Source: Thiobaca trueperi (lineage in GTDB: Bacteria > Pseudomonadota > Gammaproteobacteria > Chromatiales > Chromatiaceae). From it: a stretch of 60,171 nt of DNA. Shown here in pieces: positions 9,216-18,661 of this stretch (the stretch's first letter is position 1; each line of letters begins with the position of its first letter). The notes under the pieces were generated by a model. It was not told where the DNA came from. It worked only from the letters and a program-made list of their open reading frames with translations, and did no database searches. Location of the stretch: the NCBI RefSeq assembly GCF_004342175.1, contig NZ_SMAO01000013.1, forward strand, positions 1 to 60,171. The letters run 5' to 3'. Both the position numbers and the translations under genes were made by a program.

Positions 9216-10622
9216 ATGCCGTTTCCTGTGACCTGCGAGATCCCCTACCGTCCTGACAGCGCCGGGCTGTTCGCGGCGCTGCGCACCGCTTCCTGGCCGG
9301 TCTTTCTCGACAGCGGGCGTCCACTCAGCATTCAGGGCCGTTATGACATCCTCACCGCCGATCCGGTCAGGACGCTGGTCACGCGCGGAGCCTGGACCGA
9401 GATCCGCACGGCGGACGGCGTCCGGATCTCAGCGGACGATCCATTTGCGCTGCTGGCCGAGGCGCTTGGCCCTGTCCGACCCGCCTGTCATGGACTGCCG
9501 TTCGCTGGCGGCGCCATCGGTTATTTCGGCTACGACCTGGCGCGCCGTCTGCTGCCGCTGCCAAACCTTGCGCAGGATGCCGAGAATCTCCCGGAGATGG
9601 CGGTCGGCATCTATGACTGGGCGCTGGTCGTGGATCATGTCGATCGGCGGACCCGGCTGGTCGCGCCGGACGCATCCAGCCTGAGCGCACGCGCGGATCA
9701 GTTGGCGGCGGTGCTGGCCGGGCGGCCGGAAGCGCCGGGTGGCGGATCCTTCCGGGTGCTCGACCGGGTGCGTCCGAACATGAGCCACGAACGCTATCTG
9801 CAATCCATCGCACGAATCAAGGCTTATCTGCACGCCGGTGACTGTTATCAGGTCAATCTCGCCCGCCGTTTCGCCGCGCCCGCCGTGGGCGATCCCTGGC
9901 CGGCCTATCGTCTGTTGCGCACACTCAACGCAGCACCGTTCGGCGCCTATCTGGAGACGCCCGACTGGCAGATTCTCTGCTCGTCCCCGGAGCTGTTTCT
10001 GTACGTGCGCGACGGCGAGGTCGAGACCCGGCCCATCAAGGGCACCTGTCCACGCAGCCCGGATGCTGACGCGGACCGGCGACTGGCGAATGCCCTGCGT
10101 CTCAGTCCCAAGGACCGCGCCGAGAATCTCATGATCGTCGATCTGCTGCGCAACGATCTGGGCCAGGTCTGCGCCACCGGCAGCGTACAGGCGCCCCGGC
10201 TGTTCGCGATCGAGACCTTCGCCCGTGTGCATCATCTGGTCAGCACCGTGACTGGGCGGCTGGCGGCGGGGCGGACGGCGGTGGATCTGCTGCGCGCCTG
10301 TTTCCCCGGCGGTTCCATCACGGGTGCGCCCAAGCGGCGTGCAATGGAGATCATTGAGGAACTGGAGCCGCACCGGCGCGGCGTCTACTGCGGGTCGATC
10401 GGCTATCTGGGATTCGACGGCGCCATGCAGACCAATATCACCATCCGCACCCTGGTGCAGTCAGCCGGGATCATCCGGCTATGGGCGGGCGGCGGCATCG
10501 TCGCCGATTCCGACCCCGAATCCGAATACCGTGAGACCTGTCATAAGGCCGGCCCGCTGCTCGATCTGCTCGCCAGGAATGCGGCGGGGATGAGCGCGAA
10601 TCGGGCAAAGATCTCCGCATAA
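9216..10622 (+). CDS. pabB: Aminodeoxychorismate synthase component I
   Basis: 468 residues from ATG 9216. It aminates chorismate to 4-amino-4-deoxychorismate in folate synthesis, using ammonia from a separate PabA. The C-terminal chorismate-binding domain has RPIKGTCPRS, DLLRNDLGQVC, PGGSITGAPKRRAMEIIEEL and the metal-site segment ADSDPESEYRETCHKA. KGTCPR and PGGSITGAPK favour PabB over anthranilate synthase TrpE. The frame is open further upstream to 9084, but that extension runs through the repeat and the family start MPFPVTCEIPYRPD fits ATG 9216. No pabA or pabC is adjacent. Confidence 0.92.
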   Translation: MPFPVTCEIPYRPDSAGLFAALRTASWPVFLDSGRPLSIQGRYDILTADPVRTLVTRGAWTEIRTADGVRISADDPFALLAEALGPVRPACHGLPFAGGAIGYFGYDLARRLLPLPNLAQDAENLPEMAVGIYDWALVVDHVDRRTRLVAPDASSLSARADQLAAVLAGRPEAPGGGSFRVLDRVRPNMSHERYLQSIARIKAYLHAGDCYQVNLARRFAAPAVGDPWPAYRLLRTLNAAPFGAYLETPDWQILCSSPELFLYVRDGEVETRPIKGTCPRSPDADADRRLANALRLSPKDRAENLMIVDLLRNDLGQVCATGSVQAPRLFAIETFARVHHLVSTVTGRLAAGRTAVDLLRACFPGGSITGAPKRRAMEIIEELEPHRRGVYCGSIGYLGFDGAMQTNITIRTLVQSAGIIRLWAGGGIVADSDPESEYRETCHKAGPLLDLLARNAAGMSANRAKISA

Positions 10623-10768
10623 TGGACAGCGGAAAACAATAAGGTCTTTGTGTTAAAGTTCCGTGCCGTTTTGGCGACCGACCGCGCATGTGGCTGGGTT
10701 TGGCGACGTGACAGTCGGCACCGATACTATTCGGCACATACCAACACAACCCACAACGGGGGATCTAC

Positions 10769-12799
10769 ATGACAGGTTTTGCCCTTTCGTTCGCCATCAT
10801 CGCGGGGATCGCGGCCGTCGTCTACGGCTTGGTCGTCGTCGCCTGGATCAATAAACAGTCCGCCGGATCAGGACGCATGCAGGACATCGCGGCGGCCATC
10901 CAGGCCGGCGCCCAGGCCTATCTCAATCGGCAGTACACCACCATCGGCATCGTCGGTGCCGCGCTCTTTCTCGTCCTCTGGTTCGCGCTCGGCATGGCGA
11001 CCGCCGGCGGTTTCGCGGTTGGCGCCATTCTCTCCGGTCTCGCCGGCTATATCGGTATGAACGTGTCGGTGCGCGCCAATGTCCGCACCGCGCAGGCCGC
11101 GACCGTGAGTCTCGATTCCGCGCTCGCCATCGCCTTCCGTGGCGGCGCCGTCACCGGCATGCTGGTGGTGGGCCTGGGCCTGCTCGGCGTGGCCGGTTAT
11201 TTCGCCTTCCTCGGCGCCAATGAAGCGGCGCTGCATGCGCTGATCGGTCTGGCCTTCGGTGGCTCGCTGATCTCGATCTTCGCCCGTCTTGGCGGCGGTA
11301 TCTTCACCAAGGGCGCCGACGTGGGCGCGGATCTGGTCGGCAAGGTCGAGGCCGGTATCCCTGAGGACGATCCACGCAATCCGGCTGTCATCGCCGACAA
11401 CGTGGGCGACAACGTCGGCGACTGCGCCGGTATGGCCGCTGACCTTTTCGAGACCTACGCGGTCACCATCGTCGCCACCATGGTTCTCGGCGGACTCCTC
11501 TCCAAGGCCGCTGGCGGTTTCGATATCGACTATGTCCTCTATCCGCTGGTGCTGGGCGCGGTCTCCATCATCGCCTCCATCATCGGTTCCTACCAGGTGA
11601 AGATGGCGCCGGGCGGCAAGATCATGGGCGCGCTCTATCGCGGCATGATCGTTTCAGGCGCTTTGGCCTTTGTTGGCTTCGCCGTCGTGACCGCGCTGTT
11701 CATGTGGGATCATCTCTTTGCGATGCTCTTCTGCACCCTGATCGGCTTAGCGCTCACCGCTGCGCTGGTGGTCATCACCGAGTACTACACCGCGACCGAA
11801 TTCCATCCGGTTCGTTATGTCGCTGAAGCCTCGCAAACCGGCCACGCCACCAACGTCATCGCCGGTCTCGCGGTCTCCATGAAGTCCACCGCGCTGCCGG
11901 TGCTGGCGGTCTGTCTGGCGATCTGGGCCTCCTATGCGGTCGGCGACCTCTACGGCATTGCCATCGCCGCCACCGCCATGCTCTCCATGGCCGGCATGGT
12001 CGTCGCCCTCGACGCCTATGGCCCGATCACCGATAACGCTGGCGGCATCGCCGAAATGTCCGGTCTGCCCAAGGAAGTGCGCCAGATCACCGACGCACTG
12101 GATGCGGTCGGCAACACCACCAAGGCCGTCACCAAAGGCTACGCCATCGGCTCCGCCGGTCTGGCGGCGCTGGTGCTGTTCGCGGACTACACCCATAACC
12201 TTGAAGCCGCTGGCAAGCTGGAAGTCTTCAGCCTGTCCGACCCGGCTGTCATCATCGGTCTCTTCATCGGCGGCTTAGTGCCGTATCTCTTCGGCGCCAT
12301 GGCGATGGAAGCCGTCGGTCGCGCCGCGAGCTCGGTCGTGATCGAGGTTCGCCGTCAGTTCAAAGAGATCAAGGGCATCATGGAAGGCACGGCCAAGCCG
12401 GACTATTCGCGCGCCGTTGACCTGCTGACCAAGGCCGCCATCAAAGAGATGGTCATTCCCTCGCTGCTGCCGATCCTGGTGCCCGTCGTGGTCGCGGTCA
12501 GCATGAACATCCTCATGGGTGATGGCGCCGGCATCCGCGCACTCGGCGGTCTGCTGATCGGCACTATCGTCACCGGTCTCTTCGTCGCCATTTCCATGTG
12601 CACCGGCGGCGGTGCCTGGGACAACGCCAAGAAGTACATTGAGGAAGGCAACTTCGGTGGCAAGGGTTCGGAGGCGCACAAGGCGGCCGTCACGGGCGAC
12701 ACCGTCGGCGACCCCTACAAGGATACCGCCGGTCCTGCCATCAACCCGCTGATCAAGATCATCAACATCGTGGCCCTGTTGCTGGTGCCGTTGCTCTGA
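10769..12799 (+). CDS. hppA: Membrane-bound proton-pumping pyrophosphatase, K+-independent type
   Basis: 676 residues with about 16 membrane helices. It couples hydrolysis of cytoplasmic pyrophosphate to proton export, or makes pyrophosphate from the light-driven proton gradient. The pyrophosphate/Mg2+ site is plain: [20 protein letters not shown] and, near the C-terminus, [15 protein letters not shown] and [16 protein letters not shown]. The segment [14 protein letters not shown] has Lys and Thr at the two positions where K+-dependent enzymes carry alanines, which marks the K+-independent H+-pumping subtype. A ribosome site GGGGGA lies 9 bases before the start, and a strong terminator follows at 12849. 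Confidence 0.97.
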   Translation: MTGFALSFAIIAGIAAVVYGLVVVAWINKQSAGSGRMQDIAAAIQAGAQAYLNRQYTTIGIVGAALFLVLWFALGMATAGGFAVGAILSGLAGYIGMNVSVRANVRTAQAATVSLDSALAIAFRGGAVTGMLVVGLGLLGVAGYFAFLGANEAALHALIGLAFGGSLISIFARLGGGIFTKGADVGADLVGKVEAGIPEDDPRNPAVIADNVGDNVGDCAGMAADLFETYAVTIVATMVLGGLLSKAAGGFDIDYVLYPLVLGAVSIIASIIGSYQVKMAPGGKIMGALYRGMIVSGALAFVGFAVVTALFMWDHLFAMLFCTLIGLALTAALVVITEYYTATEFHPVRYVAEASQTGHATNVIAGLAVSMKSTALPVLAVCLAIWASYAVGDLYGIAIAATAMLSMAGMVVALDAYGPITDNAGGIAEMSGLPKEVRQITDALDAVGNTTKAVTKGYAIGSAGLAALVLFADYTHNLEAAGKLEVFSLSDPAVIIGLFIGGLVPYLFGAMAMEAVGRAASSVVIEVRRQFKEIKGIMEGTAKPDYSRAVDLLTKAAIKEMVIPSLLPILVPVVVAVSMNILMGDGAGIRALGGLLIGTIVTGLFVAISMCTGGGAWDNAKKYIEEGNFGGKGSEAHKAAVTGDTVGDPYKDTAGPAINPLIKIINIVALLLVPLL

Positions 12800-12848
12800 T
12801 CGCGAGCGGTCTGAAGGCCCGGGTCAGTCAAACCGGGCCAGGATGACC

Positions 12849-12879
12849 AAAAAGGCGCGGCATTGGCCGCGCCTTTTTT
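12849..12879 (+). terminator. Rho-independent terminator of hppA
   Basis: A-rich lead, GGCGCGGC stem, three-to-five-base loop, GCCGCGCC stem and a run of six T. The sequence is nearly symmetric, so it could also stop transcription from the right. It lies about 50 bases after the hppA stop. Confidence 0.9.
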
Positions 12880-13005
12880 ATGTGACACATGGCAAAATGC
12901 GTTCCCGGTATGTACCGGCCTGCAAGCGGGTTGCCGGCTTGGTCGGTCTATTCGCTCATCCTGTTCCAGTGACGCTCGATAACAGCGACAGACACGGAGA
13001 TTGCT

Positions 13006-14433
13006 ATGCGTGCATCCGAATTGCTGCGGACCAAGGCGATCAATGCCGATCATGTTGCTCACGGTAGTGGGTTGCGGCGGATCCTGGGTCCGCTGGACCT
13101 GACCCTGCTTGGTATCGGCGCCGTCATCGGTGCGGGCATCTTCGTCCTGACCGGTGTCGCTGCCGCGACCAAGGCAGGGCCGGCCATTGTTCTGTCCTAT
13201 GTCGTCGCCGGATTTGCCTGTGCCTTTGCCGCCATGGCCTACGCCGAATTGGCTGCTGCCATCGGTGGCTGCGGCAGCGCTTACGGCTACACCTACGCCG
13301 GCATGGGTGAACTGATCGCCTGGGTCATCGGGTGGGATCTGATCCTGGAGTATTCGGTTGCGGTCTCGGCGGTTGCCATCGGCTGGTCGGGTTATGCGAA
13401 TACCGCCCTTGAGGCAGTCGGTCTGGGGTTGCCGCCGGAGTTGCTCAGGGGGCCGCTGGAGGGCGGGCTGGTCAACCTGCCAGCGTTCGTCATCGTGCTG
13501 GTTCTCGGCCTGCTGCTGGCCGTGGGTGTGCGCGAGAGTGCGCGGGTCAACGCGGCCATGGTCTTCATCAAGCTTCTGGCGATCACGGTTTTCGTCGTTA
13601 TTGCCTCCTCCCATGTGGAGCCGGCTAACTGGACCCCTTTTATGCCATTCGGCTGGGGCGGCATGATGGGTGGGGCGGCGCTGGTCATCTTCGCCTATCT
13701 GGGATTCGACGCGGTCTCGACTGCCGCCGAGGAGGCCCGCAACCCCCAGCGCGATCTGCCGATCGGCATCCTGGCCTCGCTCGCGGTCTGCACCCTGCTC
13801 TATATCCTGGTCGCCGGACTGCTGACCGGCGTCGCTCACTACTCGACCCTCAACGTGTCCGACCCCGTGGCGGAGGTGATTCTGCGGCTGGGTTATCCCT
13901 GGGGTGCCGGGCTGGTGGCGGCCGGGGCGATCGCCGGGCTCACCACGGTGATGCTCGCCATGTATTACGGGCTGACCCGGGTGTTTCTGGCCATTGCCCG
14001 TGACGGCCTGCTGCCACCTCTGTTCGCGCGGATCGACCGCCGTACCCAGACACCGTTGACAGTGATCCTCGCGACCGGATTCGCGATGGCCTTCATTGCC
14101 GGTTTCACCCCGATCGGTGCGGTCGCGAAGCTGGTGAATCTCGGTACCCTGGCGGCCTTTTTTCTGGTCTCGGTGGGTGTTTTGGTGCTGCGTCGCAGGC
14201 ACCCTGATCTGCCGCGTCCTTTCCGCATCCCTTTTTCGCCCCTGTTCCCGCTTCTGGGCGCCTTCTTCTGTCTGATCCTGGCGGTGAGCCTGCCCTGGCA
14301 GACCTGGGCCGCCTTTGGCGTCTGGCTCGCCATCGGGCTCGTCATCTATTTCGTCTATTCCCGCCACCACAGCGCACTGGCGGTCAATCCTGAATCCCTT
14401 GGAAACGATTCGCTCCGCAGCCAGGCAAGTTGA
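13006..14433 (+). CDS. APC-superfamily amino acid permease (cationic amino acid transporter-like)
   Basis: 475 residues with about 12 membrane helices. The first helix carries the APC motif LLGIGAVIGAGIFVLTG, which forms the unwound amino-acid-binding segment; later helices include IVLSYVVAGFACAFAAMAYAELA, cut here to its recognisable core AMAYAELAA, and FAYLGFDAVSTAAEEARNP. The last pattern is typical of the YhdG/CAT-like branch, which carries amino acids such as arginine or lysine, though the substrate cannot be fixed. The start at ATG 13006 follows GGAG by 7 bases. The dedA gene follows in the same direction after 50 bases. Confidence 0.9.
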   Translation: MRASELLRTKAINADHVAHGSGLRRILGPLDLTLLGIGAVIGAGIFVLTGVAAATKAGPAIVLSYVVAGFACAFAAMAYAELAAAIGGCGSAYGYTYAGMGELIAWVIGWDLILEYSVAVSAVAIGWSGYANTALEAVGLGLPPELLRGPLEGGLVNLPAFVIVLVLGLLLAVGVRESARVNAAMVFIKLLAITVFVVIASSHVEPANWTPFMPFGWGGMMGGAALVIFAYLGFDAVSTAAEEARNPQRDLPIGILASLAVCTLLYILVAGLLTGVAHYSTLNVSDPVAEVILRLGYPWGAGLVAAGAIAGLTTVMLAMYYGLTRVFLAIARDGLLPPLFARIDRRTQTPLTVILATGFAMAFIAGFTPIGAVAKLVNLGTLAAFFLVSVGVLVLRRRHPDLPRPFRIPFSPLFPLLGAFFCLILAVSLPWQTWAAFGVWLAIGLVIYFVYSRHHSALAVNPESLGNDSLRSQAS

Positions 14434-14483
14434 CCGTGGTGGCGGGAGGTTCCATGACAACTTTTGATCGAGGCTAATAACGG

Positions 14484-15086
14484 ATGCTGCATGAATTCAT
14501 CGATTGGATCCTGGCGACGGTCCATGGCTGGGGATATGTCGGGATCTTCATTCTGATGGCGCTGGAGTCCACCGTTCTGCCGGTACCCAGCGAACTGGTG
14601 CTGATTCCGGCCGGGTATCTTGCCTATCAGGGAGAGATGAATCTGTTCCTCATTCTGCTCGCCTCAACTATTGGCAGTCTGGCGGGGGCTGGCGTCAATT
14701 ATGGATTTGCGCTTTGGGTGGGGCGGCCTTTTCTGGATCGTTACGGAAAATATTTCTTCGTGCGGCCCGCGCTTCTGCATAAAACGGATGTCTTCTTCGA
14801 GAGGCATGGCGCCATCTCTACGTTCACCGGGCGCCTCATTCCAGGGATCCGACATCTGATCTCGCTTCCTGCCGGGCTGTGTCGCATGCGGTTATCCGTT
14901 TTTGTCTTCTATACCTGTCTCGGGGCGGGGATCTGGTCGGCGATCCTGATCGCGCTGGGATATTTCATCGGCGGCAACGAGATGCTGCTGAAAGAGAATC
15001 TGCATCTGATGACGCTGGTGGTGCTGGTCTGCGTTGGCCTGATTCTGTCCGGCTATTATCTGTGGCAGCGACGTCAGCCGGCTTAA
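14484..15086 (+). CDS. DedA-family membrane protein
   Basis: 200 residues. DedA proteins are inner-membrane proteins of the VTT/SNARE-associated fold, needed for envelope homeostasis and thought to move undecaprenyl phosphate or phospholipids across the membrane. The signature is clear: a helix ALESTVLPVPSELVLIPAGY, then GSLAGAGVNYGFALWVGR, and the conserved FTGRLIPGIRHLISLPAG with its arginines, followed by two C-terminal helices. The amino-acid permease lies upstream in the same direction. Convergent with fliW, with a GC-rich hairpin between them. Confidence 0.93.
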   Translation: MLHEFIDWILATVHGWGYVGIFILMALESTVLPVPSELVLIPAGYLAYQGEMNLFLILLASTIGSLAGAGVNYGFALWVGRPFLDRYGKYFFVRPALLHKTDVFFERHGAISTFTGRLIPGIRHLISLPAGLCRMRLSVFVFYTCLGAGIWSAILIALGYFIGGNEMLLKENLHLMTLVVLVCVGLILSGYYLWQRRQPA

Positions 15087-15114
15087 CCGCGAGGCCGGAC
15101 GCCGGCCTCTGCGG
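15087..15114. terminator. GC-rich hairpin between convergent dedA and fliW
   Basis: CCGC-GAGGCCGG-ACG-CCGGCCTC-T-GCGG folds into a 12-pair stem with a three-base loop and one bulge. It lies exactly between the ends of two convergent genes. There is no T run on either side, so it may be an mRNA-end stabiliser or a weak bidirectional terminator. Confidence 0.5.
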
Positions 15115-15123
15115 AACCGGATC

Positions 15124-15543
15124 TTACTCGGTAATATTCAACTCCACCTTCGGACTGGCGAGAATCTTCTGCATCCCTAAGCGTTTTTCGACATTGATGA
15201 GGATTGGTCCGGCGATATTGGCGTTCAGGCCGGGTTTCGCGTCCTGGCCGGGCTCCTCCTGCTTCCACAGCATCAGCAGCACCGCCACATCGTCCGGACG
15301 CTCGGCCTGAAGCAGCGTCTGTTCGTCGTCGGTCAGCTCCAGTTCATAATTCAGTCCATAGAGTTTGGGATCGACGAAGGTGAAGGTAATCTCGGGGCGG
15401 TCTTCCGACTCCATCCAGTAAACCCGTCCGGATTCGGTGTCCGAATGGAACAGGTTATAGCGGGTCTGATCCTCGAAACCGGGGATCCCTCTCGGGAAGA
15501 CCAGCTTTTGTGTCGATGAATCGGAAGCGGTCTGTTCGGTCAT
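15124..15543 (-). CDS. fliW: Flagellar assembly factor FliW
   Basis: 139 residues. FliW binds flagellin and antagonises the translational repressor CsrA, linking flagellin synthesis to export. The family opening FPRGIPGFEDQTRYNLF is present, followed by the acidic body and the segment ANIAGPILINVEKRLGMQ, which is the usual FliW C-terminal core. No csrA or fliC gene is nearby. The start codon lies 32 bases from the start of the divergent ABC ATPase gene, so the two promoters must overlap or lie inside the opposite gene. Confidence 0.88.
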   Translation of the reverse strand: MTEQTASDSSTQKLVFPRGIPGFEDQTRYNLFHSDTESGRVYWMESEDRPEITFTFVDPKLYGLNYELELTDDEQTLLQAERPDDVAVLLMLWKQEEPGQDAKPGLNANIAGPILINVEKRLGMQKILASPKVELNITE

Positions 15544-15575
15544 GATCCAATCCTCAATAACGAGCGTGGAAAAGA

Positions 15576-16556
15576 GTGCCTGAAAATCGCATGGAAATCT
15601 CGTGGGATCAAGCTGCTCTGACGGCGAGCGGAGACATCGGCGCGCCGGATGAATCGGGCTCCCGCCGTCACATCATAGACACCCTGATCGAGGCGCGCGA
15701 TCTGGTCCGGCTCTATCCCGGCGTGCGTGCCGTGGATGGCATCAGCTTTCGGGTTGAGCGCGGCCAGTGTTACGGTCTGCTTGGACCGAACGGAGCGGGC
15801 AAGACCACGACCCTAGAGATGCTGGAAGGCATTCAGACGCCCACTTCCGGCGTGGTGCTCTATCGCGGTCAACCCCTGGGGCGCAATTATCGCGAATCCA
15901 TCGGCATTCAGTTCCAGGCCACCGCCCTTCAGGATTTTCAGACCGTGGGCGAGTCGCTGGCCATGTTCGCCAGCCTCTATCGACGCACGGCGGATCGCGA
16001 CGAGTTGATCCGGCTCTGCAATCTGTCCGACATCCTGGATCGTGACACCCGCAAGCTTTCAGGCGGTCAGCGCCAGCGTCTGTTGCTGGCGATTGCGCTG
16101 GTCAACGATCCCGATCTGGTCTTTCTGGACGAGCCGACCACCGGGCTCGATCCGCAGGCCCGGCGCAATTTCTGGAGCCTGATCGAGCAGGTCCGCCGGC
16201 GCGGCACCAGTATTCTGCTGACGACTCATTACATGGAGGAGGCCGAGCGTCTGTGCGACCGGGTTGCGATCATTGATCGCGGGCGGATGATCGTCGAGGG
16301 GAGCCCGGCGGCGCTGGTGCGGCAGCATTTTCCGGCCCGTCTCATTCATCTGCCGGACACCGCCTGGCCGGCAACCCTGCCCTTGCCGCCAGAAGCCCTG
16401 GTCCGTCATGGTGAAATCGAGATCCAGGCCGAAGACGTGCCGCTCACACTGGCTGAACTGGAACGTCTCGGCGTCGATCTGAGCGCCTTGAGGGTCGCGA
16501 CGCCCAATCTGGAAGACCTCTTTCTGAAGCTCACCGGACATGCGCTCAGAGCTTAA
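15576..16556 (+). CDS. ABC-2-type transporter ATP-binding protein (no permease adjacent)
   Basis: 326 residues, longer than a bare ATPase because of an N-terminal extension of about 38 residues and a C-terminal domain of about 80. Walker A GPNGAGKTTT, signature LSGGQRQRL, Walker B LVFLDEPTTGLD and the switch histidine in LLTTHYMEEAERLCD are all intact. The layout resembles the DrrA/YadG/CcmA group that powers drug or polysaccharide export. Its permease would normally follow, but the gene ends in a repeat and the next gene, cysNC, is convergent. GTG 15576 is taken as start; ATG 15591 is an alternative. The stop TAA is made by repeat copy D. Confidence 0.9.
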   Translation: MPENRMEISWDQAALTASGDIGAPDESGSRRHIIDTLIEARDLVRLYPGVRAVDGISFRVERGQCYGLLGPNGAGKTTTLEMLEGIQTPTSGVVLYRGQPLGRNYRESIGIQFQATALQDFQTVGESLAMFASLYRRTADRDELIRLCNLSDILDRDTRKLSGGQRQRLLLAIALVNDPDLVFLDEPTTGLDPQARRNFWSLIEQVRRRGTSILLTTHYMEEAERLCDRVAIIDRGRMIVEGSPAALVRQHFPARLIHLPDTAWPATLPLPPEALVRHGEIEIQAEDVPLTLAELERLGVDLSALRVATPNLEDLFLKLTGHALRA

Positions 16557-16761
16557 ACCGCGTCCAGCTTAAACCGCGTCCAGCGCGATATGCGTCATTT
16601 TCATTTTGTGTTTTGCTTTGTGGATGTCTACGACCTCAGTGGAGACGCGGTTTAAAATGTTAAATTTTTTAACCCCTTAAACCGCGCTCGCTCCAGCAAT
16701 TGTCGATACTGCCAAGGTTGATCCAATCCAAAAACATTGCATGCCGCACAGGGCGCGGTTT
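16555..16761. repeat. AAACCGCG repeat, copy D (left + right module, duplicated left terminus)
   Basis: The left module is 16571-16653 and the right module 16679-16761, both 83 bases, bounded by AAACCGCG and CGCGGTTT, with a 25-base AT-rich spacer. The left terminus is repeated in tandem: TTAAACCGCGTCCAGC occurs at 16553-16568 and again at 16569-16584. The block fills the whole space between the convergent ABC ATPase and cysNC genes and forms both stop codons. The left module matches unit 3757-3839 (reverse strand) almost base for base; the right module matches 2324-2406 and, reversed, 3649-3731. Confidence 0.92.
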
Positions 16762-18661
16762 ATGTGGTCATGGCCTGGACGATGATCTCCGCCGCTTCCT
16801 CCGCCGAGAGACGGGTCGTGTCGATGCGGATCTCGGGCTCTTCGGGCGCTTCATAAGGGCTGTCGATGCCCGTGAAGTTCTTGAGCATTCCCGCCCGCGC
16901 CTTGCGGTAGAGCCCCTTGGGATCGCGTGCTTCGGCCACTTCAAGCGGGGTGTCGATGAAGATCTCGATGAACTCGCCGTCCGGCAGCAGTTGCCGCACC
17001 ATGCGGCGCTCGCTGCGAAAGGGCGAAATGAACGCGGTGAGGACGATCAGGCCGGCATCGGTCATGAGTCTGGCCACCTCGCCGACACGCCGGATGTTCT
17101 CCACCCGATCCGCCTCGGTAAAGCCCAGATCCCGGTTCAGCCCGTGGCGGACGTTGTCGCCATCGAGCAGAAAGGTATGGCGTCCCAGTGCGTGGAGCTT
17201 CTTTTCAACCAGATTGGCGATGGTCGATTTGCCCGATCCGGACAAGCCGGTGAACCAGAGCAAGCGCGGCTGCTGGTGCTTGAGCGCGGCGTGGGCGGCG
17301 CGATTGACCTCAATCGCCTGCCAGTGGATGTTATGGCTGCGCCGCAGGGCGAAATGGATCATGCCGGCACCGACCGTGGCACTGGTCAGACGGTCGATGA
17401 GAACAAAACCGCCGAGATCCGGGTTGTCGGTATAAGGCTCGAAGGGCAGCGCCCGATCAAGCGAGAGATTGCAGACGCCGATCCCGTTCAGCCCCAGGGT
17501 CTTGGCGGCTTCGTGCGTCAGGGTGTTGACGTTGATCTGATATTTCAGGTCGGTCACGGTCGCCGTGACCACATTGGTCGCGAGCTTGAGCAGATAGGGA
17601 CGCCCCGGCAGCATCGGTTCGCCGGCCATCCACACCAGCGTGGTCTCGAACTGGTCAGCGACCTCCGGCGGCTGGTCGGCGCGGGCGATGACCTGACCGC
17701 GCGAACAGTCGATCTCGTCGGCCAGGGTCAGGGTGACTGACTGACCGGCGCGTGCCTCGTCAAGATCGCCATCGAAGGTGACGATGCGTGTGACAGTGGA
17801 TGTCTGGCCGCCCGGCAGCACACGTACCGCGTCGCCCGGACGCACCCAACCGCTGGCGATCTGGCCCGAGAAGCCGCGAAAATCCAGATTGGGACGGTTG
17901 ACCCACTGCACCGCCAGCCGGAACGGATGCTCCTGCATCCGGTCGGCATCGAGATTCACCGTCTCCAGATGCTCCAGCAGCGCCGGGCCGGCGTACCAGG
18001 GCATGGCGTCGCTGCGCCTGGTGATGTTGTCGCCCCGGAGCCCCGAGAGTGGGATGGCGGTGAAAGGGCCGATGCCGATCCGGTCGGCAAAGTGGCGATA
18101 GTCAGCGACGATGCGCTCAAAGACCGCCTGATCATAATCAACCAGATCCATCTTGTTGATGGCCAGCACCAGGTGTCGGATGCCGACCAGATGGGCGAGA
18201 TAGCTGTGACGCCGGGTCTGGGTCAGCACACCCTTGCGTGCGTCGATGAGGATCACCGCCAGATCAGCGGTCGAGGCGCCGGTCACCATGTTGCGGGTGT
18301 ACTGCTCGTGCCCCGGCGTGTCGGCGACGATGAACTTGCGCTTCTCGGTGGCGAAAAAGCGGTAGGCGACATCAATGGTGATGCCCTGTTCGCGCTCGGC
18401 GGCCAGACCATCAACCAGCAGCGCGAAATCGATCTCCTGGCCCTGGGTACCGACCCGTTTTGAATCGGCTTCGAGCGCCGCCAGATGATCCTCGAAGATC
18501 AGTTTGCTGTCATAGAGCAGACGCCCGATCAGGGTCGATTTGCCGTCGTCCACGCTGCCGCAGGTGATGAAACGCAGCATGGTCTTGTGCCGATGCCGGT
18601 CCAGATAGGCATCGATGTCCTGGGCGATCAGGTCATCGGTCTGGTAGATGGGATCGTTCAT
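16760..18661 (-). CDS. cysNC: Sulfate adenylyltransferase subunit 1 / adenylylsulfate kinase fusion
   Basis: 633 residues, a two-enzyme fusion. The N-terminal 430 or so residues are CysN, an EF-Tu-like GTPase that drives ATP sulfurylase: Walker [19 protein letters not shown], then [16 protein letters not shown] and NKMD. The last 200 or so are APS kinase: [33 protein letters not shown] and [12 protein letters not shown]. Together with CysD it makes APS and PAPS for sulfate assimilation; the dissimilatory enzymes of sulfide oxidation are different proteins. Its start overlaps the cysD stop by one base (TGATG), so the two are translationally coupled. Its stop TAA comes from repeat copy D. Confidence 0.97.
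   Translation of the reverse strand: MNDPIYQTDDLIAQDIDAYLDRHRHKTMLRFITCGSVDDGKSTLIGRLLYDSKLIFEDHLAALEADSKRVGTQGQEIDFALLVDGLAAEREQGITIDVAYRFFATEKRKFIVADTPGHEQYTRNMVTGASTADLAVILIDARKGVLTQTRRHSYLAHLVGIRHLVLAINKMDLVDYDQAVFERIVADYRHFADRIGIGPFTAIPLSGLRGDNITRRSDAMPWYAGPALLEHLETVNLDADRMQEHPFRLAVQWVNRPNLDFRGFSGQIASGWVRPGDAVRVLPGGQTSTVTRIVTFDGDLDEARAGQSVTLTLADEIDCSRGQVIARADQPPEVADQFETTLVWMAGEPMLPGRPYLLKLATNVVTATVTDLKYQINVNTLTHEAAKTLGLNGIGVCNLSLDRALPFEPYTDNPDLGGFVLIDRLTSATVGAGMIHFALRRSHNIHWQAIEVNRAAHAALKHQQPRLLWFTGLSGSGKSTIANLVEKKLHALGRHTFLLDGDNVRHGLNRDLGFTEADRVENIRRVGEVARLMTDAGLIVLTAFISPFRSERRMVRQLLPDGEFIEIFIDTPLEVAEARDPKGLYRKARAGMLKNFTGIDSPYEAPEEPEIRIDTTRLSAEEAAEIIVQAMTT

Noticed and set aside
12715-14460. 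Long minus-strand frame opposite the amino acid permease
   Set aside because: Gln/Arg/Asp-rich translation typical of a shadow of a membrane protein gene.
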